From the NCBI RefSeq assembly GCF_047948215.1, contig NC_134457.1:86755398-86819397 (forward strand): a stretch of 64,000 nt of DNA, written 5' to 3'. Numbering within the stretch: the first letter of the stretch is position 1; each line of letters starts with the position of its first letter. Of the stretch, positions 36,401-51,400 are shown one piece after another. The notes under the pieces are model-generated. The model searched no databases. It saw only the letters and a list, made by a program, of their open reading frames with translations, and was not told the DNA's origin. This DNA is from Lycorma delicatula (taxonomy: Eukaryota > Arthropoda > Insecta > Hemiptera > Fulgoridae). The position numbers and the translations under genes are program-made.

Positions 36401-39400
36401 TAATATTGCTATATGCTTTGTACTATTAATAAATGTCATATGTTCAATCAAGTTATTTATTTATAATTGTTATAAATACTGAATTTATTTTTGATCTGAA
36501 TTTGGATTCATCCATTTATTTTAGTGATATTTACTACTAATTTGAACTATGAAAACGTGGGCTTCAACTTAGTTTTAGTTCAATACTTGTTCACCACTAA
36601 AACTGGCTCTTACCAAAGTTCTAACAAGGCCCAAATATGGAATTATTCCAATGAATCATTTCAAATTTTTTGAATACAATAAGAAATAATTTTCTGAATA
36701 ACAATTACAGTCTGCATCTCAATGAAGTCCATAAAACGTTTTGCAGCTCTTTAAATTGTGGAATTACCATCCTAATAATTTGGTTAACAAGTACTATTAT
36801 TTTATTTATAGAAAATGAATATCTATACAATAATTTTATTTATATTTTATATTTATTTATTTTTACATTTGATTTTGCTATTACAACTATAATTGAGTTT
36901 CTGATAATGATAAAATAACAAAGGTAGAAAATAAAGTTAAAATCTAAACAAAACAAACTGTTATTACTGATAAAGCTAACTGAAAGTATAAAAAAATGCA
37001 TTACATCAAAAAATATTTTAATAAAAAAAAATAATATCATTATAAGTTTAATTAATCTAACTACACTAAATTATATAATATATTATAGATTACATATTAA
37101 CTCACGTTTTATCATCTGGCTGTTCAGAAATATACTGCCATCTAGTCAGCCCACTCTGGGTAGCGACAAATCTCAGATTGACTTTATAATTTGTAACTAA
37201 TTCAAGTCTGAAACAATTGATAAAACAATCAGCTAAGCTTTCTCATAAAAAAACCTACTAAATATTTAATAAAATATGAAATGGAGATTTAAATAACTTA
37301 ACCAGTTAAACCTTGACAAAATAGAGATGTAAAGATAGTTGTTCTACACTACATTAGCATACTAATTAATCCAAACAATGATGTTATTTAACAAAAGGTA
37401 ACTTCAGTTGCAAAAAGATCATACCTGTACAATTTGTGAATATCTAGTAATCAATACTTCCTCTTTTATTCTTAATCACTACATGTACACAATTTGGCAT
37501 CATTTCAACAAGTATACTACTTTTTTATTTTATTTCTTCATCATGAAACCATACTGATATTATTGCTTCAATGAGATTAATTTTTATGGTACAATTCATT
37601 TTTGAGAGTAATTTTTTTACTACTGGCCAAAGATTTTCAATTGTGTTTAAGTCTGGGGAGTTGTATGGCTATGGGAACATGTTTTGTTCTTCAAAAAATT
37701 TTGTCACTTTTATTACAGTATTGCATAGTGCCAAATTTTGATGGAACATTCTGTTGCCTTGTGGGAATTTTTTGAAGTTGTGCCATAACCCTTTCTTTCA
37801 GAATCTTGATATATCCGCCACTTTTCAACATACTATCTACTGGAAGTAATCATCAAGGGCCTTCAAATGTGAAACAACCCCAAAATGTTTATTTCCTGGG
37901 GATGTTTAATTCTCTTTCCTTTTCTATCAGCATAAGGATGAATAAGGATAATATGTATGAATATAAATGAAGTATAGTCTTATACAGTCTCAAGTTGACA
38001 ATTCCTGAGAAGCACAGTTAATTGAAACCCAACCACCAAAGAACACCAGTATTCATGATCTAGTATTCAAATCTGTATAAAAGTAACTATCTGATACAGA
38101 TCAGAAGATATTTGTCGTTGTATCTTGCTGATGTGCTCAGAAAGAGAAACAATTTTTGAACACTTTCTTGTTGTTATGTCCATTATTATATATTCAAGAC
38201 ACAGAACAAAAAATATGAAAATATGATTTTGTAATAAAAAATGAAATAAACTTTCACAAAACACTATTTAAAGCATGAAAATTGCTAAATAACAAAAAAA
38301 TAAATAATCGCTCATTATACAGACAACTTAAAGAATGGGTGTGGTCAAACAGTATATCCACAACAGAAATAAATAAAAAATTCTCTGTGTTCAGAGTAAT
38401 TTTTATGCTACTGTAAATGGATTTTGTTGTACCCTTTTGGTTCAAATGTTAATAGACTTCTGTGTATTTACTTGTACAAGTAAATAATAATGTACATTAT
38501 TAATATTCTGTCAATAGAAGACATTTACTTACATTTTACTATAATAATTGCCCAGGGTGTCTCACAAAGAAACAAAAGAATTCAGTAAAAGAGAATCAGA
38601 AGTTAGGAATTATTTGAATATAAAATTTATGAACAACTGGACTGGACAAGGCACACCATTTATAGTGCATACAATGAAAATAAAAGCTTGCTTCCATGAG
38701 GCAGAGAGTTGCTGTGCAGGACACTACTGTATATTAATCTTTTCTCACAACATTAGACGGATTCAGAAACCAACTATTCTGCAACAGAGTAAGTTTAACT
38801 ACTTTCATAAATACCAAAAATTCTTCCCACAGTTAAAATTTATTATTATTTTGTTTAATTTCAGACAATAATTTCTTTAAAAATATTTAGCATATTTATA
38901 AATATTTCTTTCTGAATGCAGCACAAAACGAATAGTTTATCCTTGTATAGATAGATTATTATTAAACTCCCTCCATTAAATGAGTCAAAATGCATGACCA
39001 CTTTATATGAATAAAGGTTATAAAAATAATTCACTTGAATTATATCTTCATCCATTAGTAGTGGGTAATAATATTGCTGATGATTTTTATTACTATAAAC
39101 ATCATCATTGAATACCTATACTCTACAAATTATAATTTATTAATAGCTTAGTTAATAAATAAAATTTTAAATTGGTTGAACTCAGGAAATAAGGAGACTT
39201 TAGAAGTTAATACAATTTTAGAAAAGAGTTGGTTAAATTACTTTTAATCTTTATGGACTTCAGGAGAGGGTAATGTCATAAACATGCAAAGTGATACAAA
39301 TGTTGATGATCTGATGATCTGACAATGGAGAAGCTTAGTAGTGTTCTAAAGAGCTACAGAAATAGGAAAGCGCCAGGAACTGGCAAAATGAATATGGAGC

Positions 39401-42400
39401 TGATGAAATATGCATCATTGAGATACTAGATGAGATTACTTTCCTTCTAATGGTTGCTGAAGTTGGAAAGTGTTCCATACTCAATCTCTCATAATACCTT
39501 TTTAAGAGAGGCAACAGAAAAGATGGTAATAGTTCTATATGCTAAAATAATAGTGAATAGATTAAAGAGTATTGAGAAAGTGAAGCTAGGGGAAGAAAAA
39601 CTTTGATTTCTCAGAGGATGATATCTGGTATGGACTGTGTTTTTGTAGTGTGACAGCTGATAGAGAAATACTGTGAATTTAATTTTCCAACATTTGTAGC
39701 TTTTATTGACTACACAATAAGATGTCTTGTTTGAAGCTGTGGGAAGTTTTAAAAAGTAAAGTATCTCAGAACATTCGATTAGGACAATACAAAGTCTCTA
39801 TTGTAATACCCATATTGGTGTTAAGTTGGGTGATCAGGTTAGTGGAAAATGCATGAAATAAATCAAGGGGTCAGACAAGGGTGTCTGTTATCACCTATGT
39901 TATTTGATTAATACATTGACAAAGGACTCTTATCAGCAAAAGTAAGGAAGGAAACATTTATTATATTTTACAAAACTATGGCAGTACCATCATTGCTGTA
40001 AGGTTCTGAGACTTGTACTCAACTATACTTCACGTCAAACTGAATCTACGGAAATGAGATTTTTGTATAAAGTGTAAAGTGTTTCATTGAAGGCCCATAT
40101 ATTAGTGATGCGATACATCAGTAATTAGGTGTCGACACTATTAGAAGCATGATTGCAGAAATTAAGCAGCAGTCGATGAGTCATGTCGACAGGATGAATG
40201 GAAATAGGACTCCAAGAATTATTTGGGATTATGGAGCAACTGGTATGAGAAAAATTGGACAGCCGAGGAAGAGGTTTATGTATGGATCAGTTGTGAGACT
40301 GAGTGGTTGAGTCTATGGAAATGGAACAGGCTGTATGGCCTATCCATGATGTTCATGATGATGATGATGATGTTTACTTTTCATTTTCAATAAACTGATT
40401 TAGTTCATTTCTTGGTGTGTCCTGGTATGAATGGTATAGATGTTTCCTTCTCTGATTTGTGGCATGTTAGTTAATGTTTTGTGTGTATTAATGAATTTGT
40501 ATGTTTTTTGCATTTTTGTTAGTGAATTTTTTGCAGTGGCAGAATTTAAGTTCATAGTTAAGAATAAAAAGGTCCACAGTCAAGCTTGTGAATTATTTAA
40601 TAATGTATATGATTTTATGAAGAAAGAAGCTATAAAGTTAGAAAAATTAGAAGATAACAAACATTCAATATGCATTCAAAAATGTGAAGAAAGAAACACT
40701 ACAGTTTGTGGGATTTCAAGATCACAAATTCAAAATCTCTGAAAATAAATCTAAATTGTAGTCATGCTCATTCAGCACATCAAAAAAAGTATAAACAATG
40801 TTTAAAACCAGTTACTGAATTAGACAATTTTGATCAAGGTATTGTAAGATGAACAGTTAACAGGTTTCATGTAAAACATAATAAACTGCCTACATTAAAT
40901 AGATTATGTGAAGAACTTCAAAAGAATATTCAGTTTAAAGGTTCTAGAACTATACTGAGTTTAAGTGGTGCAACTAATAATAATAGGAAACTTTTGATTG
41001 AGAAAGAAGATGCCCAGAAGAAGTGGATAAAATATTTAAGAAAAATGGCCAATTGCAGAAAAGAAAACGTTTTGATTCTTTATTTGGATGAATCATATAT
41101 TTTACAAAATATGAGTTCAAAAAGTGGTGACTATCATGACATATCAACAACAACAATTTCATGAATGGTAAGTGAGCTGAAAAATTAAACCCGGATCTTT
41201 CCCCCCCAGGTCAGTCACTATCAATAATGCACCATACCAAAATTCACTCCTACAGAAGCCTTCGAATTCAAATAATAGGAAAAGTGGGATGATTAATTGG
41301 TTAGAAAAGAACAGTATTCTGTTTAATAAAGCACTGTTAAAACCACAATGTTATGACATATCATAACAAAATCAAAATAATTCAATCAAATAGAAATTCA
41401 AAAATAAAGTACCATTTTGATGAACTATTCATAATAGAGATTGGTATGGTCAGATGGTCAGCTCTGAATAGATATGTTGATAGTAATAACACAACATTTT
41501 TAATTCAGATATCAAAAAATTAACCGAGGAAAAAATAAATGAAATGAATAAGGATAACTGGAAACCATATTATGAACATGTAAAAAAAGCTGAAACTGAC
41601 TACAAGATGGAACTGCTAATTGATAAAATAACAGATAAATTCATCATACATCTAGACAGTGATAGTGAAAGTGACTGTTTCGATAGAGAAGATATTGAAC
41701 GTACATTGGAACTGGACGTACAATGCAAATTTTAAGTAAGTGTTAATAATAATAATAATAATAATAGTACAACAATGAAAACAATTGTACAAAAAAAAGA
41801 ATTTAAAAAGACAAATAATAAAAAATTCTAAAAAAAGTCTAAATACTGTACAAAAAAGAATTGTAAAATAATAATTATATATCTAGTTTAATGTAATTAC
41901 ATTTAATGTAATATACATTCAAGCACTAGTTAAGATATTTTTTAGTTTAAAAGTACACCAAAATTGAAATTCTTATTTTTGCAGTCTTTATTTATTGAAT
42001 TATTAATATTAATTAAATAATAATGAATTATAACTAATAAAAAATGAACATGATAATAAATTAAACATGCATAAATAAGAGATTATTATCGTTGTCCTAC
42101 TAGATGGGTGTGTAAATGTTTTCAGGTTTGATACTAATGGAGTCTTAACCTTCTCAAATGCAGGCTTTTATTTTAATTTCACACTATACTTGGCTTCTTA
42201 GGTAAATTTACTTAATACCAATAGAGTACAATCTGTGGGGTCATAATTAGTCATTAGTATATTAGCAAAAGATAACTAGAAAAGAAGAATTTGTGACAGG
42301 GATTTTTAATGCAGTTGAAATTATAAAAAAAAAAAATACTGATACATTAAGAAGAGCTATGAAAGAATTTTAAATCAAGTGGAACATATTTTGAACAAAG

Positions 42401-45400
42401 GAGTAAATTTTGAACAATTTTGTAATAGGAGTACATTTTGAGCAATTTTGTAATAAGTTCATAATAAATTTCTATTTATTTATTTTTAATAATTGTTTTT
42501 TTCTAAATATTCTCCAAAATTGAAATGATTCTTGTTCTGGTTTAAAATTATAATACAGTATTTTTCTAGCATGTTTAAGTCTATTTTGTTTTTAATAAAA
42601 AAGATTTTTAATTATTCTTTATGTTCAGTAAATAATTTTTTTCAAAAACTTATAGTACATCAAACCTAAAAAGGTGTTTTGTGATACCAGTTTTTTGTTT
42701 CACAATAAATTTCTACAGTGTAACTAGAAATTTAAGTTCCAAGAATTTCAGTATGACTTCGTTCTACCTTTGAAGCAGAAATTGGGGACATTTTTCACAA
42801 GCTATACCTTGAAAACTAAGCGTTACTGAATCCTTGTTTATATGATTTTATTCTTTACTTTATCTTGTAGAACAATCTAAAACTTCATTCTGTTTCTTTG
42901 TGAGACACCAATATATTTATGAATAATGTATACTTTTCTATCATACAGAGTATACATACAAAAGCATTAACTCCAACATACAATTTAACATGGTGCATTA
43001 CTACAAAGACCTCACAATATACCTGAATAATATTAAATTTACTAGAGTCATTTAAATATAAACCAGAGTTTTGCTACAGTAACTGAGGAGACTGAGGAAG
43101 ATCAGTAAATGTGGTGGGTGATGCAGGTAGTTAGTTGGATATGTGTGAAGGGGAGAAACCAACCAGCCATGCCATAGGCCACATTCCCACATCAGTAGCA
43201 TTATGTCTGAGCAGGAGGTACCATTATCCATTGCACAACAAATTATAATCCTATTTCATTCCAGAAAGCAAGAGAACAAGTATGATATGGTGGAAAAGTG
43301 GGGAGGCCAAGAAACGCTAGTCAACTGGAAAAGGTCTGGCAACTGTGTTTTGGGGCTCAAAACATGTGCTGTTGATTGATTTCCTACACAAACAAAGGAT
43401 GGTAAATGTGGCATACTACTCCCAATTGTTAGATGATGTCAGGGCTGCTTATCTCAACAAACAATGCTGACAACTGATTTGCAAGTCCTCCTTATCCATG
43501 ACAATGCATGGCTACATACAACAGCTCAAACTGGTGATAAACTTACTAAAATTCATTAGACATCTCTTGAACATCCACCATTCAGTCCAGGACTTCTTAC
43601 TGAGTGATTTTCACATGTCTAGTTTGCTGAAAGTAGCATTAAAAAGGAAAAGATTTGAAAATGATGCCGTAGTCTAGCATTAAGTATGCAACTGATTGAT
43701 GAGGCAGCCATCTTATTTTTTGATGAGGGAATGAGGAAGCTACCTGTCCAGTGAAGAAAATATATTTCTGTTGAAAGAAACCATGTAGAAAGAAAAATAA
43801 TTTATTTGTAATTTTATCTAATATCAATAAAGCTATGTAAACAAATTCTGGTTTATACTTGAATGACCCTCCTACAAACACACTAAATTTTACAAAAACA
43901 ATATATTACTTGAACAAACACAAAACAGATTAAACATATTATTCATTAATATATTAAAGGAGTTTCATAACTCTTTAAGACAGATGGTACTAACAACATG
44001 CCACAACAGTTTTTCTACTGAAGACGGGACCTACATAATTATCTCCAGATAGATCTCCGGAGAAAAGTTTCAATGAATTCTAATTTGAAAGTGTAGTTTG
44101 TAAATAATAATAATTTTAAAGTAATAACACATTTGTCATGCTGTTCAATGATTATAAAACAATTATCAACTTCCATAAAAAATATTAATATACTTCAACA
44201 CAATATGAGGAATACTTCTGTCCAAAATGTCATCACTTCACTGAACTATTTATATAGCTCCATAATGCAAGCCTACCAGATTTTCGTGCACCCTCACCAC
44301 GAATCTTACCTTTCTTTGTACTAAAAATTGAGCACCTCCACAACGCACTTGTCAAATCAAGTATCCAGAGTAAATATTCTTTTGGCTTCTCAGATCCAGC
44401 ATTCTCAGACTGACTTCTGAGTCAGTCCAGTGTTATGGGAAAAATAACAATAATATTAATTTTCTAATTTACTTTTACTAATTAATCATACAATGAGAAC
44501 AATTTTTATTGTTAACTAATTATACCCCAAAAAAAATTACACCCACCACTGAAGCCAAAAAAAAAAATTATATATGAGATAGATAAAACCTCATAAAACA
44601 AAAAATATTGTTCCTATGATATACATGTGTGCAGCAAATTTCCTGTGATAAATACGTCAAACTGTACAGATTTTCAAAACAGAAAAGCAAATAACATTGC
44701 TTTATACTACTGGATAGCATTACTATTATGGAATATACTGAAATTTGCATTATAGATAATAATCAAATGTAATTTTATTTTCATTAATTTATATACTCTA
44801 TTTTCATTATTTTTGTTTATCACAAAGCAAAGGCAAATCATCAACACTTACTCACGCCTCGATTTTGCTATGTATTTCTTGGTTTCATAACTCAACTGAG
44901 TACTTTTAGCATCAAATACTAACAATTGCATTAACTCTTTATCACCTGAAAATGAAACCAAATTTACAAATATAAATAATAAATACAATTAGTATTTAGT
45001 TTTAAATTAAAGTTTTCTTGTTTCCTGCTTTTAATTTATGCACAAACCAAAAATTTTATAACTGCCCAAACATCTAAACCTGAAGAATATTGTATTACAG
45101 ATTACAGTAACCAAACAGATAATTTTGTCAGAATATCAAAAGATAAGTTAAAAAAATTGCATATAAAGAGAACAAATAAACAATCAACCACAATTAAGGG
45201 ATTGGTAGGAACAATAAAATTAAGAAAATAAATGAAAACTGTGCATCCACTAAAGAAAAAAAATTATTCAGATAATGAAGCAATTATGATTCAGACAAAA
45301 TTATTATAAAAAAAATTAAGTAATCAATATTGAATACATAAACTTAAATTGATACAAGGAAAATAATATGTAATGCCAATCTCATGAAGTTGGTAGCTTC

Positions 45401-48400
45401 TCTGTGTCTTGTACAGAAGTTCTGGGTTCAAGCCTCTATCAAGAATAGTATTTTTCACACACTTCAAAATTCATTATTAACTGTAGAAATATAGTAAGAA
45501 AGTGAAATTATACAGCATGTTAGCGCAAGACCAATTATGTACAGTACTGACACAGGAATGATTTTTGTCATTATATTATATACTTCATTTAGTTTTATAT
45601 TATGAAATTTATAATCTATAAAGAATAAAACTGACAAACTATTAATAATATTGGTTTCTTTGATTGGTAATAAAAATTTATTCAACTGGTGTGCAGTAAC
45701 TAATAATCCTTTTGTACAAACTATAAATGTTACTTTTTACTTATTACATGCAATGTTTTTTGAAACATTTTAACTTTTATTTTAATATTCTCTAATTTAT
45801 GTGCCAAATTATACTTATTCATTTATTATATATATGGTATTAATAAAGTATGAAAACTCTTAAATAGCTTTTCAACAACTAAACATAAAAAAAATAAATT
45901 AAGCAAATATTCCTCCTGCAGAATAATTTGTTTTTTCAACAGAAATCCATTTTGACCATTCCTGAATCCATCTTGATCAGTTTTGGCATAATGTCTGAAT
46001 GTACGTATGAATGTATGTATATATGCATCTCGCACAACCCAAAAAGATTAGCTGTAGGATGTTGAAATTTTGGATTTAGGAGTGTTGTAACATCTAGTTG
46101 TGCACCTTCCCTTTTGATTACAATCTACTGAACCAAAAGTGTCCAGAAAAACCCAAAATCCAAAATAAATTAGATTTTGGACTTTTTCTTAACTGCAGTA
46201 ACAAGCCCTCATTGAGAGCTTTTCAAATATATGTCATAATTGGTTCCAGAGTTATAGCCAAATAATATTTTAATTAATGAAATATGTGGATCTTAGGGGA
46301 AGGCACATCAGTTCAAATTAGACTTCATCTTTCTTTTTTTTTAATTTAAATATATTGATTTATTAATAATTATTAACATTTCACTGTAACAAGATCTTTA
46401 CAATGAGTAACAAAGAAAAGAAAGCAAAAGTTTTTAATGAAATAAAGTTTTAGGTACTTTTTATTTTTAAAAAATGTGTAAATATAATTTAATAGGCATA
46501 CAAGGAAGTCATGAGTTGTCCACATCAGATTTTTCATTTTAGCAATTGTATACACATGGTATATTCTTTCAAACTATATATTCTTTTACTATATTGCACA
46601 CATAATTATTACTGAGTTATCTGTAGCATAAAATAATAAATTTATACATTTTAAATTGATAAATGGGTAAATATATAACATTTACATGGTTCAGCTTATT
46701 CTAGTTAATGATCTTCTGAACAAAAGTTGGAAGGATATTGTCAAACTATTTGAGTTCATTTATAATAAAAACTTAGTGTATGATGATATCTCTTGGACAG
46801 CGAGAACAATGTTAACTATAAAAGAAAGTTACATAAAATTATCTTTTGGAAAAATAGAGGTTCTGGATCAAGTCAAGATTGTAACTGGAAAATCACAATG
46901 TTTATGTTAGTAGAGAACGGATGTATAAAAAAAGTCTGAGAAAAGGTTCAGAACTGGACAACAAGGATGTTGTTCATTGAAGACATTTATTTTAGAAGGA
47001 AGAGAGGAAGAGGTCTGGAGGGAACTACAAGAACCAGTTATACAGACAACCCTTATCAGTTTATTTTTTCATCAAAATTGAAATTATTTTGATAGTTTTC
47101 TTTTTCTTAATGTTGATATGGTATTTTGGTATTTTAATATATTATTAGCAATTTCAAGTAAAAACAAATTTTTAGGGATGCAAAGCACATTTTTTGCTAA
47201 TTAAACTCAAAAAATCTAAAATTTAACCTAACTGGTGAAGTATTGATATCCTGTTATTCCAAGAATGTAAATAAAACATTTTTGTAATTATAATTATTTA
47301 ATAATATTTTATAAAAACAAACACAAAAAAAAATTATATTTATAAACATAATTACAATGCATTACATTTCTCCTAAATAAACATATAGTAACATACAAGA
47401 AAACACTAATGCAAAAAAACTGCAAATAAATAAAGAACATTTCTTATCAGTCTGGCAAGTTGCCATGCAAAATTTCTTTGAGGTTTGGTTTATAGATTTT
47501 TTAAAATTACATTGCTAAACTTGTACTAGTGTCATATTTTCTAAGAAAAGTAGTAGAGAGCTACAGTATCTTTTGAATTCATTTACAAATTAATAAACTG
47601 GAAAGAAATTCTATGATATGTTAATTCTACAAAGACTATCACTTTGCATGGATCAGAAACACTATGTCAAACACTAATAAGTAAGTAAAGAAAGTAGGGA
47701 TGGAAACCTTTATGTACACATCAGGAAGCTGGGAGCTGCAGAGATAGGAGAGTAATAAAATGCAAGCAGCAGAAATCAGATTTTTTAATAGTATACTGGG
47801 GAAAAAAATAAAAATAAAATTACAAGAGAATGCGAGTGTGGAAAGACAAATTGAAATGATTCAGATATCTGAAGAAAACGAAGCATGTGAAGCTACAAAA
47901 AGTACTTTTTTTAAACAAAATAGATAAGTAGTAGGACAAAGGAGAGACCTAGCAAGATGAGACATGAAAATGTGATGGAAAAACTGGAATTATAGGTCGA
48001 AAAAAGAAATTTTTTTTGAAAAGGGAAATGGATATGTGTTGTAAATGGCTCAACTTGGGAAACCCTGAAAAATCAAAATGCTGAGATTAGTATAATAATA
48101 TTAAAACTTATTACTTACAATAGTATTCATCATCACCAATTGGTCTTCTTTTACATACATCTGAAAATATAAATACACTGTATTATTTTAGTTAGAAACC
48201 AACAAAAATAAATTCAGAACAAAAAATAACATTGGCCAAGTCAATGTTATGCTCCTTAACAGTGGCCATTATTTTCATTGAATACAATGATATACAAAAA
48301 AAATAATTTTTAATGTTTCTCTAAGTATGATACAATTTCTTGAATTGCTTTTTTGCGTACATTACAGATCTGTAAGTACAATTTTTATATCACCCTTAGT

Positions 48401-51400
48401 TTTAAAATATTACGCTTCAAAAAAATTAAGGGAAAATATAGTTAAGATCTGAAAAATTTATAATTTTGCATAAATTATAAATTTTACAATTTTTAATTAT
48501 AATTTAATTTTTTTTAATTAATTTTATTTTAGTTTTTAATTGATTATAAATTATACATTTTTTTTAATAAATTTTTCCTGATATGTATACCTGTGTTAGA
48601 ATGATTTCACTGATGCTTTTCTTTTATAAATAACCTCAGTCATATCCCAAATTAATGTCCAGCTGTAATTGGCTGGCATATTAGTATTCCATTTTTTTTA
48701 ATAGCAGCTTTCCATCACCGAAATGTCTTGTTGGAAACGTTTACTGTGTTCGTCACTTATGTCTCCAAAGTTGTCTGGGAAAAAATCCAGATGTGAATGG
48801 AGGAAATGTATTTTCAAAGACATATTGTATCCCATAACTCTGTATGAAGTAAGAAATTGATTAATATTATCATAGTAATTGTCAAATTTTTATTTGCAGA
48901 GAAAAGTTTTGCAAGCGTCTTTAAATGAAGCCCAAGCTGCATTTTCTACATTATCTAACATTGAGTTAAATACTCATCTTTGAGCTCTTTTTTTGAGGAT
49001 CAGCAAAGAAAACACATGTACTTAGTATAGCCTAACTGCATGCCTAACAAAATAGCTATAACTTTCAAATCATCAGATATGTTCCAGCTAGGTTTTTATA
49101 ATTTATTTTTTCAAGAATGTCTTTCATCACATCATATGTCTCTTTCAAATTTATACCTTAAGCGATTGGATCGAAGGATATTTGTTACCGTTGTGTAGAA
49201 GAATCACTTTTAAACTACACTTGGATGAATTTATAAAAAGGCGCCAGTCCTCAGGTTTATGAACTTGTTCTAAATAAGTTCATAACCTTAAGTTTCTCAT
49301 AAGTTCATCAATATTTGTGCAATAAACCAAATTATTTTCATCAATAAAGTACTGAGAAAGTTGTTTTTGTTGGCTTCGAAAGCTCAAAATTTTTGTATTT
49401 TTTTGAAGTGTATTCCAACCTTACAGTCTTGATCCTAACAGTTCAGCTTGATTTTTTGATAAATTTAAATTCCTTACCAAGTCATTTAATTCACCTTGTG
49501 ATATAAGATGTGGGTTATTGGAAGATAATTAAAAATCAAAATCACTGCTGTCTTCTTCAGTACTGCCTGACTCTTCATAACAGCTTTAAAAACACATTCA
49601 TAAGTAGCTCAAGAATTGGAATAATTTCACTTTGAGACATAGGCCTGATTGCAGATTGCAATGAAGGATACTTTACAGTATGTTTAGATTTTTAGAAATT
49701 CCAGACACACTTGTTAAACAAAAGTAAGAATTGGTTACATGATACTTTGGTGTATGCCAAACCATAGGTACACCAAATGGCAAAGCCTTTCGTGTACCTT
49801 TCAGCCATCCTCTTAAATATACAGAACAATTAGTGCATACTATATGAGGACCCCACATCTTACCCTGATCACCAATTTTACACTGAAAGTACAAATTATA
49901 TGGTTTTTTAATTAAAGGTGTAATCTTTTTTTCTATTTGATTTTATGGTAAATAAAACTCACCATATACATAACAAAGGGCACCCACATCATTTACACAA
50001 TTCCGAGGCAATATGTCACTGCTGCTAACAAACTTAACAAAACAATAAGACTGAACAAAATTAATTTATTCCTAATCCTAAATCCAGTGCTTAATATAAA
50101 AAACACAGCCTTTTTTCAGCTACATGTTTTGATCTGCACAGACATGATTAATCTTATCTATGAAGGCTCACTCTTTAGTATTAGATATGATATCATAATA
50201 TGTGACTATGATATGATTTAATTCTTTATCTAGTATTGTTTATTTATAGCTTACAAATTATGTTAACAAAGTTAAACAATAAAAAAATGAGCTAACAAAA
50301 TACAATATAGGAGCTTAAAATGCTAATTATATGTTAAAAAATGAAAAAAAATTATCATTAAAATTTAACAATTTTTCAAAACTGGTGAGTGATAGAAATA
50401 TTCTGATTACATATTTGTTTTCAGCATCAAAAAACAGATGAAAATCATGTATCACAGGTTAGGAAACAAAAATTATGTTTATCAGTGATATCATCAAATT
50501 AAAGTTTCTAAGATGCTACTTGATGTACTTTCATAATATAATGATGATGACAGTCATTTCCTACGCCTGACCTGATGCTAGTAACATCACCTTAGATCCT
50601 TTTTAAGTATTAGTATCGGATAATGGTTATTACAGATAAAATAACTTTTTCACAAACAATCAGTTGTAATCCACTAAAACTTCAACATTCTTTGAGTCTA
50701 CTATTGCAAAATTTTAATTATGTTTTCTTAATAATACATGAAAAACATAAATAAATAATTACTATAAAAAGGTTTCTCTTTTATCTAGGCTGACAGAAAT
50801 ATTATTTTTCTGTTATAAAATAATCATTTTTATAAGAAGGTTTCTAAAAAAATCTTTAAATAACTAATGCATTATTTAATTGCTAAGATTCAAAATTTTG
50901 GCTGAAATCCTACCTTGTTTCTTATTCAACAACAAACAATCACCAAGTAATCTGAGACTACTAAAATATGGTAATAGCTTGGCAAATTACAAAAAGAAAA
51001 AAAAATGCTAAACTTGCCTTCAGTGCAACTACTGACCTTTACTGATGTCTGTGAAAAACTGTAAATGTGATAGTGCAATAACAAGTATGTCACACTCTAT
51101 TATCAGTGATAATACATAAGTTTTATAAGACAATGAAAAAATAATGTTACAATAAAAAAATATAATGTTTTAATAGACTAATGTTACAATAAAAAAAAGG
51201 TAATGTGTACTTTATCTATGACATGGCCCAACTTCACCTAATGTTAAACATCTGTTATTATATTTCATCATTAGTATAAGGAATATCTTTAAGTAAAAAA
51301 CAATTAATACAAAAATATCAATAGTCTTTATTGTATTTTTTTAATGAAAATGATTATATGATTTAACATTTTTTAAATCGTCTTTAGTTTTTCAGTTTTT

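Noticed and set aside
44853..44856. Exon e ending at the first (GTGAGT) donor
   Set aside because: Joining to exon f from there shifts the frame and hits TAG within a few codons; the adjacent GTAAGT keeps the family sequence.
46686..46910. Plus-strand 74-residue frame as a gene or LINE piece
   Set aside because: There is faint resemblance to an RT segment when read on toward 47060, but no motif is definite and it has no supporting neighbours.
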